A stretch of 64,000 nucleotides of DNA from JAQVQN01 sp964557205 (lineage in GTDB: Bacteria; Verrucomicrobiota; Kiritimatiellia; RFP12; UBA1067): the NCBI GenBank assembly GCA_964557205.1, contig CAZKZI010000001.1, positions 1 to 64,000 on the forward strand, in the 5' to 3' direction. Position 1 is the stretch's first letter; the number at the start of each line of letters is the position of its first letter. Below are positions 15,637 through 24,278 of this stretch, in pieces. The position numbers were made by a program, and so were the translations under genes. The notes below the pieces were generated by a model that worked only from the letters and a program-made list of their open reading frames with translations, had not been told where the DNA came from and searched no databases.

Positions 15637-16989
15637 ATGATAAGAAAAAGGACGGAGGCAATCCTGGCCGCGATTGTGTTGGGATTATGCGGTTGGTCTA
15701 TGGCCGCGCCACATATATCCAATGTCAGGATGCAGCAGCGCCAGAATTCGAGGCTAGTGGATATCTGGTACGACCTCGCGGACGAGGACGCGATTGTCAC
15801 ATTAGGAATTGAGACCAACGGGGTTGAGATACCGGCGGCGTCGGTAACAAGACTTAGCGGGGATGTGGGCAAACTAGTCACGGCTGGCACTGAACGGCGG
15901 GTGGTCTGGAACGCTGGCGCGGACTGGCCGGATAACCTGACTGACACGGCTAAGGCACGCGTGACGGCATGGCTGACGAACGCGCCTCCCATGTATCTTG
16001 TGGTCGATCTGGAGGGCGGGGTGGCCGCCGGTTCTTTCACGATCCGCTATTATGAAGAAGCCGGGGCGTTGCCGGATGGCGGCCTTACGAATGATGTTTA
16101 CCGAAGTTCACGGCTTGTGTTGCGTCGCATCCGAACCGGAGCGCCGTGGCCTGAGGACGGGTTGTTTCTTTCCGGTTCTAACCATCGCGAGACAGGACGT
16201 TACGGCACGCGGGAAGACCAGCATTTCGTGCGTCTGACCAAAGATTATTATATGGCGGTCTTTGAAACCACGCAGGGTCAATGGCTGCGCGTGATGGGGA
16301 ACAACCCCGGTTTTTACAAGAATCATCCCGAATTCTGGGAGACGCGACCGGTCGAGAGGGTCTCGTGGCGACACATCCGTATGAGCGCCGACAACTCTTG
16401 GAACGGAGTGGCCAAATGGCCGGAAAACGCTCCGTCTGTCGGGTCGGGATCCTTTATGGCTGTGTTACGTGACAAGACCGGCCTGTATTCATTTGATCTT
16501 CCGACAGAAATGCAGTGGGAGTATGCGTGCCGGGCAGGAACGACCCGTGCGCTGTATTTTGGCGGAGACGACGGTTACAACCTGACCAATAACACGGTGG
16601 ACGCGGACGTGGACGCCGGGCTCCGGTATCAATACAACGGAGGACAGGACGATCCTTACGGTACACCGGTCTATTGGCCGGACGATGTGGACGGTAGCTT
16701 GGCTACGGCTGTTGTGGGCAGTTATGTGCCGAATCCTTGGGGCTTGTACGACATGCTGGGGAATGTCTTTGAATTGTGTCTGGACAATTATGTGGATTCG
16801 TTAGGGTACGGATGGGCGGTTGACCCGGTCGGCATTCCGACACCGTCCCCTACCGATCGTTTGCATACCAGAAAAGGCGGCAGCATCGCGATAGGCGCAA
16901 TGGGATGCCGGTCGGCGTATCGGGGCGGCGTGACCGACACGACCGCATCGACAGATACGGGTTTTCGCGCCGTTTTAAATCTCAATTGA
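15637..16989 (+). CDS. Secreted SUMF1/FGE-like protein, cluster 1 copy A
   Basis: A 450-residue exported protein with a hydrophobic N-terminal signal (AILAAIVLGLCGWSMAA), a roughly 100-residue beta-rich N-terminal domain (from HISNVRMQQ to DWPD) shared by its paralogues, and a C-terminal formylglycine-generating-enzyme-like fold (SUMF1, C-type-lectin-like). The latter shows TQGQWLRVMG, RPVERVSW, FDLPTEMQWEYACRAGT, NPWGLYDMLGNVFE and a final GFRAVLN. The two loop cysteines that catalyse formylglycine formation in true FGE are missing (GGSIAIGAMGCRSAYR), so binding or a structural role is more likely than sulfatase activation. The start follows CCAGGAGAAAAAAGCG. First gene after the operator-promoter. 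Confidence 0.85.
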   Translation: MIRKRTEAILAAIVLGLCGWSMAAPHISNVRMQQRQNSRLVDIWYDLADEDAIVTLGIETNGVEIPAASVTRLSGDVGKLVTAGTERRVVWNAGADWPDNLTDTAKARVTAWLTNAPPMYLVVDLEGGVAAGSFTIRYYEEAGALPDGGLTNDVYRSSRLVLRRIRTGAPWPEDGLFLSGSNHRETGRYGTREDQHFVRLTKDYYMAVFETTQGQWLRVMGNNPGFYKNHPEFWETRPVERVSWRHIRMSADNSWNGVAKWPENAPSVGSGSFMAVLRDKTGLYSFDLPTEMQWEYACRAGTTRALYFGGDDGYNLTNNTVDADVDAGLRYQYNGGQDDPYGTPVYWPDDVDGSLATAVVGSYVPNPWGLYDMLGNVFELCLDNYVDSLGYGWAVDPVGIPTPSPTDRLHTRKGGSIAIGAMGCRSAYRGGVTDTTASTDTGFRAVLNLN

Positions 16990-17008
16990 TTTTTGAAAGG
17001 TTTCGATC

Positions 17009-18355
17009 ATGAAAAAACAATCGGGCTCTTGCGCATTGTGTTGGTTATTGCTATCGATGATGGCATTGACAAGCAAGTCGCAGTTGGCGGTTTCCGGAGT
17101 TGTTCTGGAACATGTGCCGGGAACGCGGCAGGCTGTGATAACTTACAATCTCTCCGCTGATGCCATCATAACTATGGCGATCGAGACGAACGGTGTGCGT
17201 TTGGCGGAAAACGAGGTGACCGCGTTAGACGGTGATGTCTGCGGGCTGGTAACGGCAGGCAACAACCGGAAGATCGACTGGACCATGGGCGTTGACTGGC
17301 CGGAACAGAATGTAGCGTCAGCCAAGGCGATTTTGCAGGTCTGGCCGACGAATGCGCCGCCGCCCTACGCGGTGATCGATCTGTCGGGCGGAGCGGGCGC
17401 TTCAACGTATCCGGTCTATTATTACGCGTCTCTGGAAGCCTTGCCGAACGGAGGGCTGGAAAACGATCTTTACCGCACGGTGCGGCTGGTTCTGAAAAAG
17501 GTGCGCACCGGCGCGGCCTGGCCGGAAAACGGGCGTTTTTTGATGGGGTCGCCTGTTTCGGAGACAGGGCGAATCACCATATCCGGAGTCGGCGAGACCG
17601 AACACGAGGTTCTTATGACAAGCGACTATTATCTGGGTGTCTTCGAGGTTACTCAAAGCCAGTGGTATCAGGTGACGGGACGGTATAGTCAATATTTCGC
17701 AAACGCGAACTCCTGGGAGTCGCGTCCTGTTGAGCGGGTTTCCTACTGGATGATAAGGTCTTCCACAAACAACACCGGCAATGCCGGGGTTGACTGGCCG
17801 ACAACAGGCGCTGCGGTCGGGCCGGAGTCGTTTTTAAGCCTGTTACGCTCGAGGACCGGGCTCAGTTTCGACCTGCCGACCGAGGCGCAATGGGAATACG
17901 CTTGCCGGGCCGGGACAAGGGGCGCTCTGAATGACGGCACGATCAACTTGGTGTCGTCTTCCAGTTATCAGTATGTGGACGCGCTCGCGCGTTGCACGAC
18001 GAACCGGACCGGGACAATCTCATCTGCTGTGGATGTTGAAAACGGCACCGCCAAGGTCGGCTCATATCTGCCGAACGCCTGGGGCTTCTACGATATGCTG
18101 GGTAATGTTCAAGAGCTGTGTCTTGACTGGTTTCAGGTAGATCTCGGAACCGTGTCGTCCATTGATCCTGCTGGCCCTGACACGTCAGCCTTTGATCCCG
18201 ACCAGACGGGCAGCTATGAGTACGGACGGTTGCTGAAGGGCGGTGCGCTTGATACGTCGGCATGGGCGCTGCGATCAGCTTACAGGCGCGCCTTTTTGGA
18301 AAACGATAACGGGAATTACACGGTGGGGTTCCGCCTCGCGGTGAACTTTGATTAA
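17009..18355 (+). CDS. Secreted SUMF1/FGE-like protein, cluster 1 copy B
   Basis: This 448-residue paralogue of copy A starts 19 bases after it with GAAAGG upstream. It has a signal peptide (LCWLLLSMMALTSKSQL), the same N-terminal domain (VSGVVLEHVPG ... VDWPE) and the FGE-like domain: TQSQWYQVTG, RPVERVSYW, FDLPTEAQWEYACRAGT, NAWGFYDMLGNVQELCLDWF, ending GFRLAVNFD. The terminal loop reads LKGGALDTSAWALRSAYR with no cysteine, so formylglycine chemistry is not expected. Copies A, B and C are tandem and clearly related yet diverged, consistent with old duplications and separate ligands or partners. Confidence 0.85.
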   Translation: MKKQSGSCALCWLLLSMMALTSKSQLAVSGVVLEHVPGTRQAVITYNLSADAIITMAIETNGVRLAENEVTALDGDVCGLVTAGNNRKIDWTMGVDWPEQNVASAKAILQVWPTNAPPPYAVIDLSGGAGASTYPVYYYASLEALPNGGLENDLYRTVRLVLKKVRTGAAWPENGRFLMGSPVSETGRITISGVGETEHEVLMTSDYYLGVFEVTQSQWYQVTGRYSQYFANANSWESRPVERVSYWMIRSSTNNTGNAGVDWPTTGAAVGPESFLSLLRSRTGLSFDLPTEAQWEYACRAGTRGALNDGTINLVSSSSYQYVDALARCTTNRTGTISSAVDVENGTAKVGSYLPNAWGFYDMLGNVQELCLDWFQVDLGTVSSIDPAGPDTSAFDPDQTGSYEYGRLLKGGALDTSAWALRSAYRRAFLENDNGNYTVGFRLAVNFD

Positions 18356-18377
18356 ACTTTATGAAGCTGAGGGTGTT

Positions 18378-19778
18378 ATGAGAATACAGGGTTTTCAGAT
18401 TTCTGTGGTTGGTCTGTTTCTTTTATGCGTGGCATCGGCATATTCCGCTCCCACGGTTTCGGATGTGACGGTCGCGCAGTTGCCTGACGGCAGGCACGTC
18501 CGGGTGACCTATGCGCTCTCAGAACCAGCCATCGTCACGCTTGCGATTGCAACCAACAGCGTCCCCTTGCCGGACAGCCGGGTGACTGAGTTGTCTGGCG
18601 ACGTGAACCGTCTGGTGTCGGCAGGTTCAGGCAAAGAGATCATCTGGAATGTTGAAGCAGACTGGCCAGAACAAGCATCGGCATCGGTGCAGGCCGGCGT
18701 GACGGCATGGGAACCGGATGATCCGCCGCCTGTCTTGGTTGTGAATCTCTCGGAGGGGGCAAACGCCGCCAGCTACCCAGTGAATTATTATGCCAGCATA
18801 GACGCCTTGCCTGACGGGGGGGTGGCAAACGCCATATACAAAACACACCGGCTGGTGATGAAACGCATTAAGACATGGGAGGCCGATCCTGAAGACGGGG
18901 TGTTTTTGATAGGGTCGCCTACAAGCGAAACATGGCGTAACGCTGCGAGTGAGTCGCAACATTCCGTGACGCTGACAAACGATTATTATATCGGGACATT
19001 CAGCGTCACGCAGGGACAGTGGCACAAGATTGTCGGCACGCGCCCTTCGGTCGGGTTTCCGCATCCTGATTTCTGGGAGGCGCGGCCGGTCGAACGGGTT
19101 TCGTGGCTGCAGATCCGCATGCGCAAGGATTGCGCCTTGAACGCGACTGCAACGAATGACGCGCTCTATGCGCAGGCCAACTGGCCGAGCGGCGGCCATT
19201 GGGTTGGCCCGTCTTCGTTTCTCGGTTTACTGCGCGGCAAGACCGAGCTAAACAGCTTTGATCTGCCGACCGAGGCGCAGTGGGAATACGCAGGCAGAGC
19301 CGGTACGACGTCAGGTCTTAACAACGGACAGAATCTTACGGCATCAACAAGCGACCCAAATTTAGACCTGTTGGGGCGTTATAAATTCAACGGTGGCATG
19401 AAAACAACGGACGGCGGCCTGACATGGTCTGTGCCTGCGAGGGATGCCACTACAGGCACCAATCTGGCGACCATGACAGTCGGCAGTTACCAGCCGAACG
19501 CCTGGGGACTGTATGATATGCACGGCAATGTGTACGAGTGGTGTCTGGATTGGAGGCAGACAGATCTCGGTTCCGCTGCGGTCACAAACCCGGTCGGGCC
19601 TGTAGCCTGTGTTGACATGCATACTACCGGCGGTAAAGAATACCCGGGGCGCGGTGTGCGCGGGGGCTCATTCGAGTTGCCGGCCAGCAATTGCCGTTCG
19701 GCCTACCGTGCTTCATGGGCAGAATACAAGGCTGATAACTATTCGTTGGGTTTCCGTGTTATCTTAAACATCAAATGA
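18378..19778 (+). CDS. Secreted SUMF1/FGE-like protein, cluster 1 copy C
   Basis: The third tandem paralogue has 466 residues. A signal peptide (VVGLFLLCVASAYSA) is followed by the shared N-terminal domain (SDVTVAQLPDGRHVRVTYALS ... ADWPE) and the FGE-like domain with TQGQWHKIVG, RPVERVSWLQIRM, FDLPTEAQWEYAGRAGT, NAWGLYDMHGNVYEWCLDW and GFRVILNIK. Its terminal loop RGGSFELPASNCRSAYR has one cysteine instead of the catalytic pair. The ATG at 18378 is used; an upstream in-frame start at 18348 would overlap the end of copy B and precede the signal peptide. It lies 22 bases after copy B, so one transcript is likely. Confidence 0.85.
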   Translation: MRIQGFQISVVGLFLLCVASAYSAPTVSDVTVAQLPDGRHVRVTYALSEPAIVTLAIATNSVPLPDSRVTELSGDVNRLVSAGSGKEIIWNVEADWPEQASASVQAGVTAWEPDDPPPVLVVNLSEGANAASYPVNYYASIDALPDGGVANAIYKTHRLVMKRIKTWEADPEDGVFLIGSPTSETWRNAASESQHSVTLTNDYYIGTFSVTQGQWHKIVGTRPSVGFPHPDFWEARPVERVSWLQIRMRKDCALNATATNDALYAQANWPSGGHWVGPSSFLGLLRGKTELNSFDLPTEAQWEYAGRAGTTSGLNNGQNLTASTSDPNLDLLGRYKFNGGMKTTDGGLTWSVPARDATTGTNLATMTVGSYQPNAWGLYDMHGNVYEWCLDWRQTDLGSAAVTNPVGPVACVDMHTTGGKEYPGRGVRGGSFELPASNCRSAYRASWAEYKADNYSLGFRVILNIK

Positions 19779-19791
19779 AAGGGTTTGGCAT

Positions 19792-20034
19792 ATGAAGTTC
19801 CGCATACGGTTAGGGTGTACGGCTATGATAGTAGCCGCGTTTATTTCGACAGCCCTGTCGGCTACGCACACGTTGTGGTCTGCCAACACCAGCATAGACA
19901 GCCGGGCATTCGATGAAGAAATGTCAGAGCTAGAGGCGGCGCTGGATTCCCGCACCTATACGGTTGATCGCTCTGCGTCAGCCACAACGCTTAACACATG
20001 GTATGATTACGGCACAGTCATCTTGCTCAGATAG
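19792..20034 (+). CDS. Small secreted protein of unknown function
   Basis: An 80-residue protein starting 13 bases after copy C. It opens with a clear signal peptide (MKFRIRLGCTAMIVAAFISTALSA). The mature part of about 55 residues has an acidic helix-prone stretch (FDEEMSELEAAL) and ends YGTVILLR. It resembles no family I recognise. It could be the start of a once longer gene whose remainder was lost, because the next gene starts 62 bases later in another frame, or a genuine small secreted factor. ATG plus signal peptide favour translation. Confidence 0.55.
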   Translation: MKFRIRLGCTAMIVAAFISTALSATHTLWSANTSIDSRAFDEEMSELEAALDSRTYTVDRSASATTLNTWYDYGTVILLR

Positions 20035-20096
20035 TGCGCGGGTCGATGTCATGCTCGTTTGCTGGGAAAACGCGGCATTCGCGGGGTAAAACGTTT

Positions 20097-21494
20097 ATGC
20101 GTAAAAGAGTTATGGCTTTTTGCGGCTGCCTGGCCGCAGTGCTGACTTATGGTGATAATGCGCCACTACGATGGGTTCGTCCGCCGCATTTTGATCCTGA
20201 CGCAAGGCATCTGGGGTTGCCGGTCTTGACTGGTGTCACGCACCGCCTGGTGTACGATCCGCTCGTCAGTAAGGCAGATGAGACAGGGCAGTACGAGAGC
20301 CTGCAACACGGGACGTATAGCCATCATCAGGTTTTTGTGCGTTATAAAGACCGTTTGATCGTGGTTTGGACAAACCACATGCAGGACGAGAACGGTCCGG
20401 GGCAGCGACTGCTGGCAAAGGTCGGCAAAATAGCTGCGAATGAGTCGGACGTTGATTGGGGCGGGAACGAGACGATATCCGAATTGTGTCCGCCCGCTCA
20501 TCCTGTGCGGCGACGGCGGAGCGTTGACGACACACCGGTGATAGACGGCATTTTTGCTGGAGGCGGCCTGGATGTGTTGGAAGACGGCAGGATGTTTGTC
20601 AATATACGGCTGAAGGTCTGTGACGGTTGGACGGATGACTTGCAGTACCATATAGGCGGCGGTTTGAACGGTCCGGTGCCGGATGAACATTATCGGCCGG
20701 GTAGGGATTTAGGGCCAGTGCGTGAACGGCGTTTCCGCTGGGATATTTTTTGGTATATTGGGCGTTATGTCCAACAGGTCGAGTTAAATGGTGCCGGAAG
20801 GTTCAGTGCTGTCGGGCCAATGTATCGTGTCAGCCAGACGATCCCGCCGGAACTTCAGGTGACGCCGATCATCAGCAAAAAGATTCTTCCGTTGAACGAG
20901 CCGTTTTTAAGCGCGATGGCTTTTTCGACAGCGCCAGAGGCGTTCAGAGCCGCTTTTTCAAAGGGGCGCAGGGTCCCGCCTTGCGGGAGATATCCGCGCT
21001 ACGAGCGAGGCACATTTAAACTGGCGGCCAATGGAAAACACGGCCTGGCACACAACACCGAGTTTGTTCGTCCGGACGGCAAGTGGGTGGCAGTCAGGGA
21101 CAATTTGCTTGATATTGAAACCTATTACGCGGCGATCAAAGACAGTCAGGAAGATTTCTATCCTCCGGCGCATAAGACCGACCTGTTCGGCACTGCAATG
21201 CCTGTGGCCGGTGAATTGCCGAGCGGCGCGGTCTGGCTGATCGGCAGCAACGTAAGGCGAACGGAAGCGTATCTGACGCTGTCTAAAGACGGTATTTTGT
21301 TTGACAAAACATGGTCTCTGATCTCGCTAAAACATAAGGCCACCCCAGGAATCTGCAAAGGAGACGGCGGGGCGCAGTATTTTCATGCTGCGACGGTAGG
21401 GCCTAATATCTGGGTGGTTTACAGCATCGCCAAGGAACAGGTGGGAATCACGAAGATTCCTGTCGCGTTGTTAACCGGATTGCTTGCTGACTGA
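20097..21494 (+). CDS. Secreted sialidase-like protein, paralogue 1
   Basis: A 465-residue exported protein (signal about residues 1-19) belonging to a three-member family in this window (also 31830-33260 and 33288-34691). Conserved points include LPVLTGVTHRLVYDP, HGTYSHHQVFVRY (71-83), WTNHMQDENGPGQRLLAK, an arginine cluster HPVRRRR (135-141), GAVWLIGSNVRRTEAYLTLSKDG and the C-terminal IWVVYSIAKEQVGITKIPV. The pattern of short beta strands, WLIG and IAKEQVGITKIP ends is like six-bladed sialidase/BNR-fold proteins, but no clean Asp-box is present. A glycosidase or glycan-binding role is therefore inferred. The ATG at 20097 begins the signal sequence; an earlier in-frame start is less likely. 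Confidence 0.7.
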   Translation: MRKRVMAFCGCLAAVLTYGDNAPLRWVRPPHFDPDARHLGLPVLTGVTHRLVYDPLVSKADETGQYESLQHGTYSHHQVFVRYKDRLIVVWTNHMQDENGPGQRLLAKVGKIAANESDVDWGGNETISELCPPAHPVRRRRSVDDTPVIDGIFAGGGLDVLEDGRMFVNIRLKVCDGWTDDLQYHIGGGLNGPVPDEHYRPGRDLGPVRERRFRWDIFWYIGRYVQQVELNGAGRFSAVGPMYRVSQTIPPELQVTPIISKKILPLNEPFLSAMAFSTAPEAFRAAFSKGRRVPPCGRYPRYERGTFKLAANGKHGLAHNTEFVRPDGKWVAVRDNLLDIETYYAAIKDSQEDFYPPAHKTDLFGTAMPVAGELPSGAVWLIGSNVRRTEAYLTLSKDGILFDKTWSLISLKHKATPGICKGDGGAQYFHAATVGPNIWVVYSIAKEQVGITKIPVALLTGLLAD

Positions 21495-21506
21495 AAAAGG
21501 AGAAAC

Positions 21507-24137
21507 ATGCAAAAACTTGAAATAGCTGCAGTTGTTTTGATGTCGGGCGGTTTGGCTTTGGCGGATGCGGTGGTCTCGTCGGGTTTTGTCTGCGATCCGC
21601 TGGCGTTAGCGGTTCAGGTTAATGGAGCCAGTCGCACGGACTTGGTGTCATTCGGAGGCTCGGCAGACTGTTCTTTGGCATTCATGTTTCGTGTTGAAGA
21701 TTTTGCTGATGAGAGTAAAGGTGAGTGGACAGAAGAAACACCGATGACATTGTTGCGGATTGAGAGTGATATGTCCAAGGGGCCGGTTTTGTTCGCCAGG
21801 ATCAGGCAGAAACGGCTTTTTTTCACCTATTTTGTCAGCGGCAGCAAAGACACTTTGGAGTTTAACACGGATGCGGAGTTAACGAGGGGTCACTGGCATC
21901 ATGTGGTGTTAACATATACTGGGAATGAAACGACACTCTATTTAGACGGTAAGCCGATGGCCTATTGTTGGCATGCTAAGGAGTGGGATCAGTTCACAAA
22001 AATGCAGGTCGGCAAGGATGGCGGCAGAAGGGCTTTTCTTGGTGAAATCCGTGAGCCTGCCTTTTTTCCTACAAAAATTGAAGAAGCAGAAGTTTCCCGG
22101 TTGTATATAGATGCTGTTAGTGAAACAGACCGCCAAGCCGTGTCTGACTATAGGCAAGCGCAGGCCAGCGCGGGAAAGGCTGCTGCTGCCGGATATCGCG
22201 CATTGAGGGTTGTTGACGAAGGTCTGCATCCGTTAATCGATCATTTAGCTCCAGGCGTCACGATGTTGCCCTGGCATGATGCGGCAGGCAGGGATATGTT
22301 GGCAAACGGTGTCGGGTTCGGCTCGCGTCTGGCGATCTATAAATATGTCGGCACGGAAAATGGTCTGCCGGTCTATGACCATGGCACTACTGTTGAAATG
22401 TTTCCTCGCGCGCGTTATCAGTCTCTTCCCAATGCGGACGGAACATTTGATCTTTTTGCGACGGGCAAAGGCACAATATTCGGCGCTAAACACTTTGTTC
22501 AGCATTTGAACACAGGTGTCGCAGGCGCACCTTCATTTACTGTGCGGCGTGTGTTGTTTGACGGCCAACCGATGGCACACGCGATCGAGGGGAATATAAC
22601 GGCTTGGGCGCTAACGGATCTTGACGGCGACGGCATTGAGGATTTCTTGTACATGCGGATTTTGTCTGTCAGCGAAAAAAGTGTTTTCCCTTACGAAGGT
22701 GGGCCTTGGACAGGCAAGGAGCAAAGGCATGCAGGGCCGGGCAAAGGTTATGATATCAGGGGTAAATGGCTCGGCAATGAGCTTATTGGAGAGGCTTGTT
22801 GGTCGAAAGGAACGCGTGACGCAGAGGGTGTGCGGTCGTTCGGCGTATCTAGACCGGTTCTGACATCGCGCGGCGATTTTCCGTTGCTGTGGAAGACAAT
22901 CGGGGCGTGTCGCGCATTGAACGTTTTGCAGAGTGACGGGGAAAGCCATCTGCTGATGTCCGGCAATATTGACGAGCTTATGGCGGTTGATTTCAAGTTC
23001 CAGGAGGGGGAGTTGATTTGCGGTTCCGCCAAGCCGGTGCTGCGGGAAGGATATGTGTTGCCGCACACATATTTAGTGACCAGAATATCTCTTGTGGATT
23101 TTGACGGGGACGGAAAGCAGGAGATCGTGTTGGACGGCAATCCCGGGGTAGTCAACGTGCTGAAGGGCAGTCGTGTCGGCGAGTTTGAATCGATTGGCGT
23201 GGCGCAAACCCGCGGCAATTATTTGGCGGCCGAAACATTGGTGTCGCCATGCCGCGTTGATTGGAATGATAACGGGAAGCCGGACATTCTAACGGGCGAC
23301 GCTTCGGGAAGGTTGCTGTTCTGGGCGGGCACAGATGATCCGTGGGCCTACCAGCCGCCGGTGCCCATGACGGTCGCTGGTGTGCCGGTCAAGCATGAGG
23401 CTGGCATGTCGGGGTCGATCCAGGGTTCGAACGAGAAGCGGTGGGGATACCTGAAAGTCACCGCCGGGAAATGGGGCGGGCACAGGGCGGTCATAACCTG
23501 TGACATCAAAGGCGAGCTGACGCTTTACCGCAAGGCTGACTGCGATACGGCATTGCATGCCGGTGTTCTTTTCACGTTCAGAGGCGAGCCTTTCAAGGTG
23601 GCTTGGCGCAGCCGTCCGGACATCGTGGCAGCCAGCAGCGGGTTCATGCAAATTCCGCATGATTCATTGCTTGTCCAGGACTGGGACGGCGATCTCGCGG
23701 TGACAATTCCGGCTGAGCCGGGCGGGAGTGACTTTCGGGAAGTTGTGAAACTGCGCTATGAGGACGGGGGGCATATCCGGCTCTGCGGGCCGGTGGGGCT
23801 GTGGGGGCGCGGGGCTTCCTCTATGTTTGATTGGGACAACGACGGCAATCTGGACATCCTGTTCGGCACGAACCGTTCATGTCATCGGTTTTTTAGCGAG
23901 GAGATGTCGAGGCAGGCCGCAACGCCATTCTTTATCCGCAACTTGGGCAGTAACAGCAGTCCGTTTTTTGAGCGCCCCAAGCCCATAACGCTTGCGAGCG
24001 GGGAGTATTTAGGCTTTGGCGTGCATAACGCCACGCCTTGGGTTTCGGATATCAATAGTGACGGGCGCGCGGACTTGCTGATCGGTGCGGAGGACGGCAA
24101 GGTTTACTACCTCTTGCATGATGAGCTTAAGCATTAA
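21507..24137 (+). CDS. Secreted LamG-type lectin fused to FG-GAP/VCBS repeats
   Basis: An 876-residue exported protein. After a signal peptide ending ALAD, a concanavalin/LamG-like domain (about 40-215) shows SLAFMFRVED, HWHHVVLTYTGNETTLYLDGKPM and GEIREPAFFP. The rest is an integrin-like propeller with at least six calcium-binding FG-GAP repeats: DLDGDGIEDFLYM, DFDGDGKQEIVLD, DWNDNGKPDILTG, DWDGDLAV, DWDNDGNLDILFG and DINSDGRADLLIG. The fold suggests adhesion to or capture of polysaccharide outside the cell. The first 32 residues (to CDPL) resemble those of the BNR protein at 29556. RBS AAGGAGAAAC precedes the ATG. It starts 12 bases after the sialidase-like gene. Confidence 0.85.
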   Translation: MQKLEIAAVVLMSGGLALADAVVSSGFVCDPLALAVQVNGASRTDLVSFGGSADCSLAFMFRVEDFADESKGEWTEETPMTLLRIESDMSKGPVLFARIRQKRLFFTYFVSGSKDTLEFNTDAELTRGHWHHVVLTYTGNETTLYLDGKPMAYCWHAKEWDQFTKMQVGKDGGRRAFLGEIREPAFFPTKIEEAEVSRLYIDAVSETDRQAVSDYRQAQASAGKAAAAGYRALRVVDEGLHPLIDHLAPGVTMLPWHDAAGRDMLANGVGFGSRLAIYKYVGTENGLPVYDHGTTVEMFPRARYQSLPNADGTFDLFATGKGTIFGAKHFVQHLNTGVAGAPSFTVRRVLFDGQPMAHAIEGNITAWALTDLDGDGIEDFLYMRILSVSEKSVFPYEGGPWTGKEQRHAGPGKGYDIRGKWLGNELIGEACWSKGTRDAEGVRSFGVSRPVLTSRGDFPLLWKTIGACRALNVLQSDGESHLLMSGNIDELMAVDFKFQEGELICGSAKPVLREGYVLPHTYLVTRISLVDFDGDGKQEIVLDGNPGVVNVLKGSRVGEFESIGVAQTRGNYLAAETLVSPCRVDWNDNGKPDILTGDASGRLLFWAGTDDPWAYQPPVPMTVAGVPVKHEAGMSGSIQGSNEKRWGYLKVTAGKWGGHRAVITCDIKGELTLYRKADCDTALHAGVLFTFRGEPFKVAWRSRPDIVAASSGFMQIPHDSLLVQDWDGDLAVTIPAEPGGSDFREVVKLRYEDGGHIRLCGPVGLWGRGASSMFDWDNDGNLDILFGTNRSCHRFFSEEMSRQAATPFFIRNLGSNSSPFFERPKPITLASGEYLGFGVHNATPWVSDINSDGRADLLIGAEDGKVYYLLHDELKH

Positions 24138-24278
24138 GCTTGGAAGCGTGGTAGTGAAGGAAGCAAAAAGAACGTGTTCAAATGTTCGATGGTAGGTAGT
24201 AAAAGGCAGGTAACAGTGGATAGTCATAAAAGGAGTTAAATCCGATGCTATCCTAATTGAGGGAAGGAGAAGCAGGGT

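Noticed and set aside
15637..16989. Sulfatase-activating enzyme for the SUMF1-like genes
   Set aside because: The catalytic cysteine pair is missing in all four copies and no sulfatase gene is in the window.
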